From the NCBI GenBank assembly GCA_022651385.1, contig JALCQR010000008.1, positions 62,001 to 126,000 on the forward strand: 64,000 bases of DNA, read 5' to 3'. The DNA comes from Clostridia bacterium. Its GTDB lineage: Bacteria; Bacillota; Clostridia; Lachnospirales; Anaerotignaceae. The notes under the pieces are model-generated. The model was not told the DNA's origin, ran no database searches, and saw nothing but the letters and a program-made list of their open reading frames with translations. Below are positions 33,633 through 42,477 of the stretch, in pieces (positions within the stretch are counted from its first letter, which is position 1; each line of letters opens with the position of its first letter). Position numbers and translations under genes: made by a program.

Positions 33633-35018
33633 CTATTTATTATTTTGCCTAAGTTTATATTTTTCAATTTTTGAATATAAAACCGAACGATGAATGCCAA
33701 GTTTATCGGCTGTTTTTTGTATTTTCCATCCGCAGTCAATAAGCACAGATTTTATATATTCTTTTTCAAATTCCTCTTTTGCGCTTCTGAGGTCTTTTGT
33801 ACATTTTGATTTTTTAGTATTATCGCTTAAACACTCTTTATTAATAATCCTGTCTGAAAGAATATTTTTATCACCGTTAATTATTACGTAGCGCTCTATC
33901 TCATTTCTCAATTCTCTGATATTTCCCGGCCATGAATAACTGTTAAGTCTTTCTTTTTGCTCTTTGCTAAAACCTATGTTTCTATTGTATTTCTGATTAA
34001 ATTCCTTTAAATAATATTCTGAAATTGCCTTTATATCATCAGGACGCTCCCTAAGCGGCGGTATAAATATAGGGATAATATTTAATCTGTAATATAATTC
34101 TTCTCTGAATTTACCTTCTTTAACAAGCTGTTTTAAATCCTTGTTTGTTGCAGCAAGTATACGTACATCGGAATATATTATTTTTGTGCTTCCTATTCTT
34201 TTAATTTCTCCCGAATCCAGAAATCTTAATAGTTTTGCCTGCATAAAAAGCGGCAAATCGCCTATCTCATCTAAAAATACTGTTCCGCCTTTTCCCATTT
34301 CAAAAATGCCTTTTTTGCCTCTTCTGTCGGCACCTGTAAAAGCACCTTTCTCATATCCGAAAAATTCGGCTTCCATAAGCTCAGAAGGTATTGCGCCGCA
34401 GTTTACAGGCATGAATATTTCATCTTTTCTGATACTGTTATTATGTATATAGTTTGCCAAAACGTCCTTGCCGACACCTGATTCGCCGTAAAGTATTATT
34501 GAGCTGTCGCTTGCGGCAAGATATTTAAGGCTCCTGAATATATTTTTCATCTGTTTATCGGCAGTTATTATGGAACGGTATTTATTGTTTGCCTGCTGTA
34601 TAAAAAGCAGCTTGTCCTTAAATTCTTCCGTTCTTGCTTTTTCTATGCTCAGCTGCCTTTGCATTTCCCTCATGAATGTTTCGTCATAACTAATTGCTAT
34701 TATATACTCCACTTCGCCGTCACTGCCGTATACAGGCTTTGCAACACAGTCAATCATAACTCCGGAGTTTACACAAAGCTTTATAAATGCCGACTTGCCT
34801 GTTTTTAAAGCCTCAATAACAGCGGATTTATCCAATATCCCTTCTTTTATAAAATCATAAACACTCATCGAAAGTGCCCTTTCTCTTGTAAGGCCATACA
34901 TTTTTAAAAGTGTTTCATTTACATAAAGAATTTTTCCGACATTGTCCGAAATAAGTATATTTCCATAATAATAATCAAGACACTTATTAAACATATAAAG
35001 TTCTTTTTCATTATCCAA
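33633..35018 (-). CDS. PAS-domain sigma-54-dependent transcriptional activator
   Basis: This activator of about 461 residues has a PAS sensor domain at about residues 20-125 and an AAA+ domain at about 155-395 with Walker A GESGVGKD, the sigma-54-contacting GAFTGA loop and GTVFLDEIGDLP. A Fis-type helix-turn-helix lies at the end (KTADKLGIHRSVLYSKI). A TTG start at 35018 is preferred because GGGAGG lies 7-10 bp before it; ATG at 34994 has no site, and an upstream ATG lies ahead of the GGGAGG. It probably binds the repeats at 33568-33606 and switches on the SDR-LarA operon when its PAS domain senses a ligand. Confidence 0.88.
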   Translation of the reverse strand: MDNEKELYMFNKCLDYYYGNILISDNVGKILYVNETLLKMYGLTRERALSMSVYDFIKEGILDKSAVIEALKTGKSAFIKLCVNSGVMIDCVAKPVYGSDGEVEYIIAISYDETFMREMQRQLSIEKARTEEFKDKLLFIQQANNKYRSIITADKQMKNIFRSLKYLAASDSSIILYGESGVGKDVLANYIHNNSIRKDEIFMPVNCGAIPSELMEAEFFGYEKGAFTGADRRGKKGIFEMGKGGTVFLDEIGDLPLFMQAKLLRFLDSGEIKRIGSTKIIYSDVRILAATNKDLKQLVKEGKFREELYYRLNIIPIFIPPLRERPDDIKAISEYYLKEFNQKYNRNIGFSKEQKERLNSYSWPGNIRELRNEIERYVIINGDKNILSDRIINKECLSDNTKKSKCTKDLRSAKEEFEKEYIKSVLIDCGWKIQKTADKLGIHRSVLYSKIEKYKLRQNNK

Positions 35019-35334
35019 GCAAAAACACCTCCCAGACATAGGCAAATATATTACAGCTTTTCAATGTTAAAAATTACTATTAAATATAATTATATACCAT
35101 AACTTTATATTGCAACAATAAAAAAGAAATACAAATTATTATATGTTTACAGAAAATATGTTACAAAAATAAATAAAATAAAGCGAAAATATTTATTTTA
35201 TTTTCGTTTAAGCAGTTTAAAAAAATCATTTTGCAATAATTTAAATATATTTGCAAAAAATAATAGGAGTATTGTAATTCAGTCACAGAAAAAATATAAT
35301 GTTTTATATATTCTTATATTAGGAGGCGATTTGC
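35019..35334. other. Divergent AT-rich intergenic region
   Basis: There is no gene in this 316-bp stretch between the sigma-54 activator (minus) and the CoA-binding protein gene (plus). No clear operator or promoter beyond A/T-rich sequence could be picked out with confidence. Confidence 0.6.
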
Positions 35335-35697
35335 ATGGATTTAAAAAACGTTATGGAAAAGAAAAACTTTGTAGTTGTAGGAGATACTCTAAACCCCGAA
35401 AAATTTGCTTATAAAATTAAGAGCGGCCTTTTGGAGCACGGCTACAATGTACACGCAGTTGGAAAAGAGCTGAAATCCATAAATGATGTTCAGGAAAAAA
35501 TAGATATAATTGATTTATGCATTAACCCGGCAAAAGGACTTAAATTAATTAAAGAATGCAAAAAAGATTTTGACTGTATTGTAATTCAGCCAGGAGCAGA
35601 AAGCGACGAGCTTGAAAATTATCTAAAGGAAAAAAATATGCCTTATATCAACAATTGTGTCCTTGTAGGTTTGGACCTATATGGCAAAAAAAATTAA
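35335..35697 (+). CDS. CoA-binding-domain protein (YccU-like)
   Basis: This 120-residue protein has the Rossmann-type CoA-binding fold: FVVVGDTLNPEKFAYKI at the start, NVHAVGKE, then IDLCINPAKG and CIVIQPGAES. Single-domain proteins of this family bind CoA or a nucleotide; their role is unknown. AGGAGG precedes the ATG, and a strong terminator follows. It forms a single-gene unit. Confidence 0.82.
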   Translation: MDLKNVMEKKNFVVVGDTLNPEKFAYKIKSGLLEHGYNVHAVGKELKSINDVQEKIDIIDLCINPAKGLKLIKECKKDFDCIVIQPGAESDELENYLKEKNMPYINNCVLVGLDLYGKKN

Positions 35698-35731
35698 AAT
35701 GTATCTTAAACACAAATTTAGTTATATAGTA

Positions 35732-35771
35732 AAACAGGCTTTGTAATGTTAGTTTATCAAAGCCTGTTTTT
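35732..35771 (+). terminator. Intrinsic terminator after the CoA-binding gene
   Basis: AAACAGGCTTTG and CAAAGCCTGTTT form a perfect 12-bp stem, followed by a T-run. Confidence 0.9.
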
Positions 35772-35876
35772 TAATATAGTTATTGATATGGGGTGTGAGG
35801 ATTGATTTATAAGAATGTCTAAAATAGGAAATGGATAAAAATTGAAATTTTACCCATTTTAAGATTTATCATAAAA

Positions 35877-36500
35877 CTATTTACGGTTAATTTTATTTTT
35901 ATATTCCCAAACAAAATGACATTCATTGCATCCATCTGCGATACGTTGATTTATACCATTACGATGAAATATAATTTCTTCTGGTAAGTAAGAATTAAAT
36001 ACTGCATTATCCACTTGACAGATTAATTTTGTTGCTTCAGGGATTTGTAAATAAGTTGTTAATTCATGATAAAGGCATTTAGTTATTTTTATCTCAAATT
36101 TATTTTCATTCTTACAAACTACTTCTAAGTCATTCCATTTAGTTGTTCCTGTTTTATTAATTTGCAATTCTTGTTTAATGAAATTTTCAAAAGTTCGTGG
36201 TTTATTGACAGAATCAAATAAAATGCTTTGTTTTGCAAGTCCACCTGTAAGTAGTGCTATTCGCATTATTTCAAATGCTTTCTTTTCACCTAACTTATCT
36301 TTTAAATTTATGTACACCCATAATGGCATTGAAATAAAATTTATTAAGTCAGGTGGAAAATTTTTATCAATGGTGCTTTGAAAGGTTGGAAGAGATGATT
36401 TACACTCTTGCAAAAAACATTCTGGTGAAGGCATTTCTTCCTGCAAAAGTTCTAATAATATAGGTGTTGTGATTTTTGTGAAATCAAATTCTTTTTTCAA
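35877..36500 (-). CDS. ATC hydrolase-like (L-2-amino-thiazoline-4-carboxylate hydrolase family) protein
   Basis: This protein of about 207 residues matches the ATC hydrolase family pattern: a helical N-terminal half, then ITKCLYHELTTYLQIPEATKLICQVDNAVF and a final FHRNGINQRIADGCNECHFVWEY. The cysteines and histidine are those conserved in the family. The named activity is ring opening of an aminothiazoline carboxylate; most homologues are untested. GGAGGT lies 7 bp before TTG at 36500, the preferred start; an ATG at 36515 overlaps that site. It follows a MarR regulator gene in the same direction, and the two probably form an operon. Confidence 0.72.
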   Translation of the reverse strand: MKKEFDFTKITTPILLELLQEEMPSPECFLQECKSSLPTFQSTIDKNFPPDLINFISMPLWVYINLKDKLGEKKAFEIMRIALLTGGLAKQSILFDSVNKPRTFENFIKQELQINKTGTTKWNDLEVVCKNENKFEIKITKCLYHELTTYLQIPEATKLICQVDNAVFNSYLPEEIIFHRNGINQRIADGCNECHFVWEYKNKINRK

Positions 36501-36566
36501 TTTTAATACCTCCATAAAATCAAAATTTTTTAGCAGCTAAAATATTTTTCTTATTTAAAGCCTTCA

Positions 36567-37007
36567 TTAATTAGAAGGCCAAGAATTGATTAATTCATCA
36601 AGAAAGTTATTTATAGTATTTATTTCTTCAAGAGAGAGTTTATTTATATATTCTTCCATACAACTATATTGCTCTTTATGATAATTGTTATGTGCTATAT
36701 TAGCAATTTGTCCTTGAGTGGTCAGGCTATAATAAACATCTTTTTTATTATCATTTGTTCGATACTGTTCTAACAACCCTTTTTTAATAAGTTTATTAGC
36801 TACTTGATTAATAGCTCCATTTGTAATTCCCATAATAGCGGCAAGTTCACTAGCATTAACATTTTTGTGAGTGCTAACGGCTTCTATCATATGAATTTCA
36901 GATGTGTAGAGTATATGATTAGTTCCATAAGTATTTGGTTTTTTATTATTTTGATTAATTTTATTTGAAAGACATACAATTTTTTCTAAAATTTTATTAC
37001 AAATCAT
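36567..37007 (-). CDS. MarR-family transcriptional regulator
   Basis: This protein of about 146 residues has a MarR-type winged helix: helices NASELAAIMGITNGAINQVANKLIKKGLLEQ, then a wing with DNKKDVYYSLT. Position 37007 (GGTGA 5 bp before) or ATG at 37013 are possible starts; any longer version reads through the promoter. The promoter itself is a 47-bp perfect palindrome, so the protein probably represses its own gene and the ATC-hydrolase-like gene. Confidence 0.85.
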   Translation of the reverse strand: MICNKILEKIVCLSNKINQNNKKPNTYGTNHILYTSEIHMIEAVSTHKNVNASELAAIMGITNGAINQVANKLIKKGLLEQYRTNDNKKDVYYSLTTQGQIANIAHNNYHKEQYSCMEEYINKLSLEEINTINNFLDELINSWPSN

Positions 37008-37023
37008 TTTCATCACCAAGTAC

Positions 37024-37072
37024 ATTATATAGTAGCTAAAAAATATTGTCAATATTTTTTAGCTACTATATA
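37024..37072 (-). promoter_or_regulatory. MarR promoter embedded in a 47-bp perfect palindrome
   Basis: Positions 37026-37072 form two perfect 23-bp arms around one central base. Inside it, minus-strand TTGACA (37047-37052) and TATAAT (37024-37029) are separated by 17 bp. The core GTAGCTAAAAAATATTG is repeated in both arms, so a dimer could cover the -35 and the -10. Confidence 0.85.
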
Positions 37073-37155
37073 ATAATTTGACAATGAAATACAAATCTTA
37101 TAAAAAAAGAAAAACAATTTCATAGCAAAGAAAACCCATAGTGAAGACCAATTAA

Positions 37156-37248
37156 ATAGTTATAATTATTGGAGCAATTCTCTTCTCCGGCGGACTGGCT
37201 AAGCTTCATCCAACCGAAGATTTAAAACTTGAAAATTTAAATGTATAA
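37156..37248 (+). pseudogene. Possible C-terminal remnant of a lost gene
   Basis: An open frame of about 30 codons ends in TAA and reads IIGAILFSGGLAKLHPTEDL. It has codons such as CTC TTC TCC GGC GGA that are unlike the surrounding A/T-rich spacer. A stop codon lies directly upstream and no start is seen. It may be the tail of a decayed membrane-protein gene; this is weakly supported. Confidence 0.3.
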
Positions 37249-37367
37249 TTAAAATAGGTATTTGATAAATCCATAGGCGATAATTGCCGAATAGATGATA
37301 TAATAAACTGTATATTTTAATTGTCATTTGATTAAGGCCCAAATTTATAATAATAGAAGGGATTATT

Positions 37368-39044
37368 ATGATGCAAATACTTTTTTTATTGACAAGCCTG
37401 ATGAAAAATTTGGGTTTTATTGCTTTAATAGTTGTGGTTTTAAATCAAATACCGAGCTTCAGTAAATTAATGCAGAAAGAAAAATATACAAAAAAAGATA
37501 TTATAATTTTGTCATTGTTATTCGGTGTTTTGGGAATTTACGGAACCTATAACGGAACAAATATTGACGGAGCCATTGCCAATACACGTGTCATGGCTGT
37601 GATTGCAGGAGGACTTCTTTGCGGTCCTACAGTGGGAATAGCTTCCGGTATTATTGCAGGTCTGCACCGACTGTTATTAATCCCTTTTGGCATTACAAGT
37701 ATTCCGTGTGCAATTGCTACAATCATTTCCGGATTTTTCAGCGGTCTTTTATATACAAAAGTAAAATATAAACGCAAAAAAGCATTTACCGGTTTTATTC
37801 TTGTAGTTTTAATGGGCATATTTGAAATAATTTTGATTTTATGCATTTCAAAGCCTTTTGAAACAGCTTTAAATATTTCCAAGTCAATCTTTATCCCTAT
37901 GACATGTGCAAACGGAATTGGTGTTGCCATTTTAATTTTGTTAATTGAAGACACTATTGACCAAAAAGACAAAATCGCAGCTTCTCAGGCAAAATTAGCA
38001 TTAGAAATAGCAAATGAGACATTACCCTATTTTAAGGTAAACGACAGTGATTCTTATGAGAAAATATGTCAGATTATAAATAAAAACATAAAATCGGACG
38101 CTGTAGCAATTACAAATACCACTACTATTCTCGCCCATGTTGGAATAGGAGCCGACCATCATTTTAAAGGCCAAAAAATTCAAACAAAAGCTACCAAGGA
38201 ATGTCTAAGAACCAATAAGCCGATTGTTTTAAGAAACGCTGATGATATCAACTGCAGTGTTAAAAACTGTCCGTTAAAATCCGGAATAATTGTACCTTTA
38301 AAAATAGGAAACGATACAATAGGAACTCTTAAAATATATTACGCAACGGAAAACCGTATTAATGAACGCATAAAATCATTGGCAGTCGGCATCTCGAAAT
38401 TTATTTTTTCTCAAATGGAACTTACAAAAATAACAGAATTAGAGGAAAAAGCACGAATAAGCGAAATAAAAGCTTTGCAGGCTCAAATTAATCCTCATTT
38501 TTTATTTAATGCATTAAATACAATAGCCTCTTTTGTAAGAACAGATCCAGACAGAGCAAGAGATTTAATTGTAAATTTAAGCAGTTATCTGCGCTACAAT
38601 TTAAAATCTAATAACAATTTAGTTTCTATTTATAAAGAAATGAGTCAGGTTATGGCTTATGTAGAAATAGAGAAAGCGCGTTTTGGTTCAAGATTAAAAA
38701 TTGAGTATGATATTGATTATAATATTGATATTTTAATTCCGTCACTTATTATTCAGCCTATAGTTGAAAACTCTATTAGGCATGGAATTTTACCAAGCGA
38801 CAAAAATGGTTTGGTAAAAATTACGGCACATCAAAAAGGAAAAGAACTGTTTATTTCAATAACGGACAACGGAGTCGGCATCAAAAAAGAAGTAATTGAT
38901 AATTTAAGCAGCATTAACAATAACCATGTCGGTTTAAAAAATGTCAATAATCGATTAGAATTATTGTATGGCGAGGGGCTGAAGTTTAAATTATTGAATC
39001 CGGGTACAAAGATTAGTTTTAAAGTCAGGGAGGTAAAATTATGA
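37368..39044 (+). CDS. LytS/BtsS-type sensor histidine kinase
   Basis: This 558-residue kinase has an N-terminal 5TMR_LYT membrane domain (about residues 5-190, six segments, with ANTRVMAVIAGGLLCGPTVG), a GAF domain (about 205-350), a His_kinase domain with ALQAQINPHFLFNALNT near residue 370, and a C-terminal HATPase (NGVGI). This layout equals BtsS/YehU and LytS. ATG at 37368 or the next codon starts it. It overlaps the response-regulator gene by 4 bp. Next to a CstA-type transporter it is best compared to the pyruvate-sensing BtsS. Confidence 0.9.
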   Translation: MMQILFLLTSLMKNLGFIALIVVVLNQIPSFSKLMQKEKYTKKDIIILSLLFGVLGIYGTYNGTNIDGAIANTRVMAVIAGGLLCGPTVGIASGIIAGLHRLLLIPFGITSIPCAIATIISGFFSGLLYTKVKYKRKKAFTGFILVVLMGIFEIILILCISKPFETALNISKSIFIPMTCANGIGVAILILLIEDTIDQKDKIAASQAKLALEIANETLPYFKVNDSDSYEKICQIINKNIKSDAVAITNTTTILAHVGIGADHHFKGQKIQTKATKECLRTNKPIVLRNADDINCSVKNCPLKSGIIVPLKIGNDTIGTLKIYYATENRINERIKSLAVGISKFIFSQMELTKITELEEKARISEIKALQAQINPHFLFNALNTIASFVRTDPDRARDLIVNLSSYLRYNLKSNNNLVSIYKEMSQVMAYVEIEKARFGSRLKIEYDIDYNIDILIPSLIIQPIVENSIRHGILPSDKNGLVKITAHQKGKELFISITDNGVGIKKEVIDNLSSINNNHVGLKNVNNRLELLYGEGLKFKLLNPGTKISFKVREVKL

Positions 39045-39721
39045 ATTGTATTATTGTTGATGATGAAATTCCAGCTTGTGAAGAACTAAAATATTTTATA
39101 AATAAGTACAGCAATATTGAAATCATGGGGATATACAACAGCAGTTTATCAGCTTTGGAATATCTGACAAAAAATCAAGTTGATGTTGTTTTTTTGGATA
39201 TAAACATGCCGAAATTAAACGGACTGGAACTTGCCGGATTATTAAAAGATACAAAAGTTGTGTTTGTTACCGCATACAGAGAATACGGTGCCGATGCTTT
39301 TGATTTAAACGCTTTTGATTATTTAGTAAAACCTTATTCCAAAGAAAGAGTTGTAGCAACATTTAATCGTTTAAGGGATAAACATAAAAACAAAATAACT
39401 AAATTAAGTATTTATTATGAGGACAAAATTATAGTTATTGATGTATGCAATATTGTTTACATAGAAGCAAATCAAAGAGACGTAAATATTTATACTGAAG
39501 AAAAAAAATATACAATGAATGAAAAAATATCCAAAATACAGGAAAAACTGCCAGAATTATTTGTCAGATGTCACAGAAGATTTATTGTTAATACGGATAA
39601 AATTGTTGAAATTGACAGTTGGTTTAACAATACTTATCTTTTAAAACTTGCCGGAAGCAATGAGAAAATACCCGTTAGCAGACATTATATGTCTGCATTT
39701 AAAAACTTCATGCACATATAA
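39041..39721 (+). CDS. LytTR-family response regulator
   Basis: This 226-residue protein has a receiver domain with DDE near residue 8, phospho-acceptor Asp in VVFLDINMP near residue 55, and the lysine in YLVKPY. A LytTR DNA-binding domain (about 125-226) includes IVYIEANQRDVNIYT and FVRCHRRFIVN. It probably binds the two direct repeats right after its stop codon (39721-39756) and activates cstA. Confidence 0.92.
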   Translation: MNCIIVDDEIPACEELKYFINKYSNIEIMGIYNSSLSALEYLTKNQVDVVFLDINMPKLNGLELAGLLKDTKVVFVTAYREYGADAFDLNAFDYLVKPYSKERVVATFNRLRDKHKNKITKLSIYYEDKIIVIDVCNIVYIEANQRDVNIYTEEKKYTMNEKISKIQEKLPELFVRCHRRFIVNTDKIVEIDSWFNNTYLLKLAGSNEKIPVSRHYMSAFKNFMHI

Positions 39722-39792
39722 TTGTAACTCATGTATGAATTATTGTAACTGATGTAATAAAATACATTTAAAAGGCAATGATATATTATAAT
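39721..39792 (+). promoter_or_regulatory. LytTR-type direct repeats and promoter of the CstA-family gene
   Basis: ATTGTAACTCATGTA (39721-39735) and ATTGTAACTGATGTA (39742-39756) are 14/15 identical and 21 bp apart, the spacing LytTR regulators use. TATAAT at 39787-39792 lacks a good -35 box, which suits an activated promoter. Confidence 0.75.
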
Positions 39793-39847
39793 TAAGAGAG
39801 CAAAAAGAGAGTAAAAAAAATTTCAGGAAGAAAAGAGGTAGAAAGTC

Positions 39848-41269
39848 ATGATTACATTTTTTGTATGTTTAATTGCTCTCATCTTAGGATATGTCTTCTA
39901 TTCAAAATTCGTGGAAAAAACTTTTGGAGCGGATGATTCCATAAAGACACCGGCAATTAGATTGGAAGACGGAGTTGATTATGTACCATTGCCGACATGG
40001 CGTATTTTCTTAATTCAGTTTTTAAACATTGCCGGTTTAGGTCCTATTTTCGGAGCCATTGCAGGTGCTTTATGGGGACCGGTTGCATTTATATGGATTG
40101 TACTTGGTACAATTTTTGCAGGCGGTGTACATGACTATTTTTCAGGAATGTTGTCCACAAGAAGTGACGGCGCAAGTATTCCGGAAGTTGTGGGCAAATA
40201 CTTAGGTCCGGCTTTAAAAGTTTTCATGCGTTTCTTCAGTGTTGTAGTATTAGTGCTGGTAGGCGTTGTTTTTGTTGCAGGTCCGGCAGGACTGCTTCAG
40301 GGCATTACACCAATAAGCCAGTCAATTTGGCTTTATGTAATATTTGCTTATTATATTGTTGCAACAATGGTGCCTATTGATAAATTAATAGGTAAAATTT
40401 ATCCTATTTTCGGAATTGTTTTGTTGATTATGGCAATTGGCGTTATAGGCGGAATTTTGTTCGGCGGATATACTATTCCTGAGATGAAATTAGCAAACAT
40501 GCGTCCTGACGGGCTTCCTATTTGGCCTTTCTTATGTATTACAATCGCCTGCGGCGCTATTTCAGGCTTTCATTCAACCCAGTCTCCGTTGATGGCCCGG
40601 TGTATAACATCTGAAAAACAGGGCCGCCGTGTATTTTACGGTGCAATGGTTGCTGAAGGTGTTGTCGCTTTAATTTGGGCAGCAGCTGCTATGTCATTTT
40701 TCGGCTCAACGTCAGCATTAAGTGACGCAATGAACGCACACGGTGGAGCTGCTTATGTGGTAAACGTTATTTCAAATACTCTGCTTGGTAAAATCGGCGG
40801 TATATTGGCAATTTTAGGCGTTGTTGCCTGTCCTATAACATCAGGAGATACTTCATTCCGTTCTGCACGTTTAACCATTGCAGACGCACTGCATTTTAAC
40901 CAAGAACCAATTAAAAATCGTTTTATAATATCTATTCCGTTATTTGTTATCGGATTTATTTTGACTCGTATAGATTTCAGTGTTCTTTGGCGTTATTTCG
41001 CATGGTCAAACCAAACATTGGCTATGGTTGTACTGTGGGCAGCAGCCGGATTTTTAGTTGTTAACAAACGCAACTTTTGGATTGCAATTATCCCAGCTAT
41101 ATATATGTCTGCCGTAACATCTGTTTACATTTTGGAAGCACCTGAGGGATTGAAATTGCCGTCTACTATTGCTTATCCTATAGGAGCTGTTATTACTATC
41201 ATTTTCCTCTTATTATTTATAAGCCATATGAAAAAAAGTGAAAAAGGGGTAGACATAGCTAATAATTAA
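39848..41269 (+). CDS. cstA: CstA-family transporter, probable pyruvate importer (BtsT-like)
   Basis: This 473-residue membrane protein of the CstA family has about 12-13 membrane segments. It includes LPTWRIFLIQFLNIAGLGPIFGA, GGVHDYFSGMLSTR and SGFHSTQSP, the family signatures. It is shorter than E. coli CstA and BtsT (about 700 residues), as usual in Firmicutes. CstA and BtsT import peptides or pyruvate with protons. The adjacent LytS/LytTR pair mirrors the BtsSR-BtsT system, so pyruvate is the favoured substrate. AAGAGG precedes the ATG. Confidence 0.9.
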   Translation: MITFFVCLIALILGYVFYSKFVEKTFGADDSIKTPAIRLEDGVDYVPLPTWRIFLIQFLNIAGLGPIFGAIAGALWGPVAFIWIVLGTIFAGGVHDYFSGMLSTRSDGASIPEVVGKYLGPALKVFMRFFSVVVLVLVGVVFVAGPAGLLQGITPISQSIWLYVIFAYYIVATMVPIDKLIGKIYPIFGIVLLIMAIGVIGGILFGGYTIPEMKLANMRPDGLPIWPFLCITIACGAISGFHSTQSPLMARCITSEKQGRRVFYGAMVAEGVVALIWAAAAMSFFGSTSALSDAMNAHGGAAYVVNVISNTLLGKIGGILAILGVVACPITSGDTSFRSARLTIADALHFNQEPIKNRFIISIPLFVIGFILTRIDFSVLWRYFAWSNQTLAMVVLWAAAGFLVVNKRNFWIAIIPAIYMSAVTSVYILEAPEGLKLPSTIAYPIGAVITIIFLLLFISHMKKSEKGVDIANN

Positions 41270-41300
41270 TTTAATACTAAACTAAAGCATATATATTTTA

Positions 41301-41335
41301 AGCCGCAAAACTAAATGTGTTTGCGGCTTTTTTTT
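41301..41335 (+). terminator. Intrinsic terminator after the CstA-family gene
   Basis: AGCCGCAAA and TTTGCGGCT stem followed by eight T residues. Confidence 0.9.
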
Positions 41336-41343
41336 GAAAACAA

Positions 41344-41460
41344 TTACTTCACTTGCTTTCTGGTAAATATCCACGATGCTATTATAACAGTTGCAGGCAC
41401 ACACAGCACAACGCCAAAGCTGCCGGAAAGCCCCTGCATTATTGCTATACCTATATGGTT
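41344..41460 (-). pseudogene. Possible C-terminal remnant of a YibE/F-like membrane protein
   Basis: The minus strand encodes GLSGSFGVVLCVPATVIIASW before a stop, like the last membrane segment of YibE/F-family proteins. The sequence upstream in this frame does not look like a protein of that family and no good start exists. It is reported as a remnant at low confidence. Confidence 0.3.
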
Positions 41461-41677
41461 TTTGACACTTATTAACAGCTGTTTTTCTTTTATCCTCCTT
41501 TTAATTTTTATATACTTTGATGATACCAACAGAATGTTAAATTCACCACCGCTTGGAGGTAAACTGTCAGTAAAATTAAGGCTAAGTTCATTGACAACAA
41601 TGAAAAACACAAGATTATTTTTTACTGCAACAGCCAAGAGATTCGGTAATATCAAAACTATTTATTATTTAAAAAAG

Positions 41678-41718
41678 CTCTCAATGACAATAAAGCTGCA
41701 TTGAGAGTTCTCTTTTTA
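41678..41718. terminator. Hairpin terminator after the TetR gene
   Basis: CTCTCAATG and CATTGAGAG stem with T-rich sequence on both strands. It lies 47 bp beyond the TetR stop. Confidence 0.75.
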
Positions 41719-41753
41719 ATTTATCAAAAGCTTAATATATTAATTATTTAATT

Positions 41754-42320
41754 TTAGTGGGAAAGCAAAGTATCGAAATATTTAGTCATTTCTTGTATAG
41801 ACACTGACATTCCTGTTCTAAACCACCATACTGCAAGTGAAACAGCTGCTCCTGTATAAAATTCCGCAATAACAACAATAGGCAGTTTAAAATCAGTTCT
41901 TCCTTTAGCATTATTTATACTCTTAAGTTCATCACATATATACTTAGAAATACTTTCATTAAAAACATGTCTTATATAGTCTCCACCTGAAATGAGGTTT
42001 TTTTCATAAAAGGCCCTGTGTTCCTTTATATCTTTCAGCACCTGCTCAAACATATATATAAAATATTCCTTGGAAGGCTTGTTATTTTCGTTTCCCGGAA
42101 AATGCTGGGTGAATTTTATTTTAAGTTCTTTCAGAAGCTGCATAAGCAACTGCTGTTTGTCCTCAAAACGATTATAAAACGTAGACCTATTAACCTGCGC
42201 CACATTACAAATTTCCTTTACTGATATTTCCTCAAAACTTTTCTGCTGCATTAATTCAAAAAGTGCATCCGTAAGCAATCTTATTGTAGTCCTTGTACGC
42301 AAATCCATTATTTTGTCCAT
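41754..42320 (-). CDS. TetR-family transcriptional regulator
   Basis: This regulator of about 188 residues has an N-terminal TetR helix-turn-helix (TIRLLTDALFELMQQKSFEEISVKEI, then VNRSTFYNRFEDKQQL) and a variable ligand-binding C-terminal domain with WWFRTG near the end. ATG at 42320 is chosen; the GGAGAG is somewhat far (14 bp), and ATG at 42308 is an alternative. It is divergent from the RND efflux genes and probably represses them through the palindrome at 42431-42446. Confidence 0.86.
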   Translation of the reverse strand: MDKIMDLRTRTTIRLLTDALFELMQQKSFEEISVKEICNVAQVNRSTFYNRFEDKQQLLMQLLKELKIKFTQHFPGNENNKPSKEYFIYMFEQVLKDIKEHRAFYEKNLISGGDYIRHVFNESISKYICDELKSINNAKGRTDFKLPIVVIAEFYTGAAVSLAVWWFRTGMSVSIQEMTKYFDTLLSH

Positions 42321-42430
42321 ATTTAATACACATTCTCTCCTTTTGTCTATAAAAACCACACTTAAAAATTATTGTTGATTGTATTTTGATATTTATAAGT
42401 ATATATTGTTTTGGTATAAAAGTAAATATA

Positions 42431-42446
42431 TTAGACATATGTCCAA
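42431..42446. promoter_or_regulatory. Palindrome, candidate TetR operator
   Basis: TTAGACATATGTCCAA is palindromic apart from one base pair. It lies between the divergent tetR and RND-adaptor genes, 32 bp before the adaptor start. Confidence 0.6.
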
Positions 42447-42477
42447 TAATTTGAAATGATTTTAAGGAGTGTGCAAT

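Larger units (their letters stand above)
37008..37367. other. Intergenic region with palindromic promoter and a gene remnant
   Basis: This 360-bp region holds the MarR promoter/operator (37024-37072), a short piece of former coding sequence (37156-37248), and the leader of the LytS gene with an AGAAGGG ribosome site. Confidence 0.6.
41270..41753. other. Intergenic region with two terminators and a possible remnant
   Basis: This 480-bp region has the cstA terminator (41301-41335), a possible decayed membrane-protein tail on the minus strand (41344-41460) and a bidirectional hairpin (41678-41707). No intact gene is convincing; longer open frames here have no family resemblance. Confidence 0.6.

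Noticed and set aside
41315-41704. 129-codon plus-strand frame after cstA
   Set aside because: It begins inside the cstA terminator region, has no ribosome site, and resembles no protein; the minus-strand remnant fits better.
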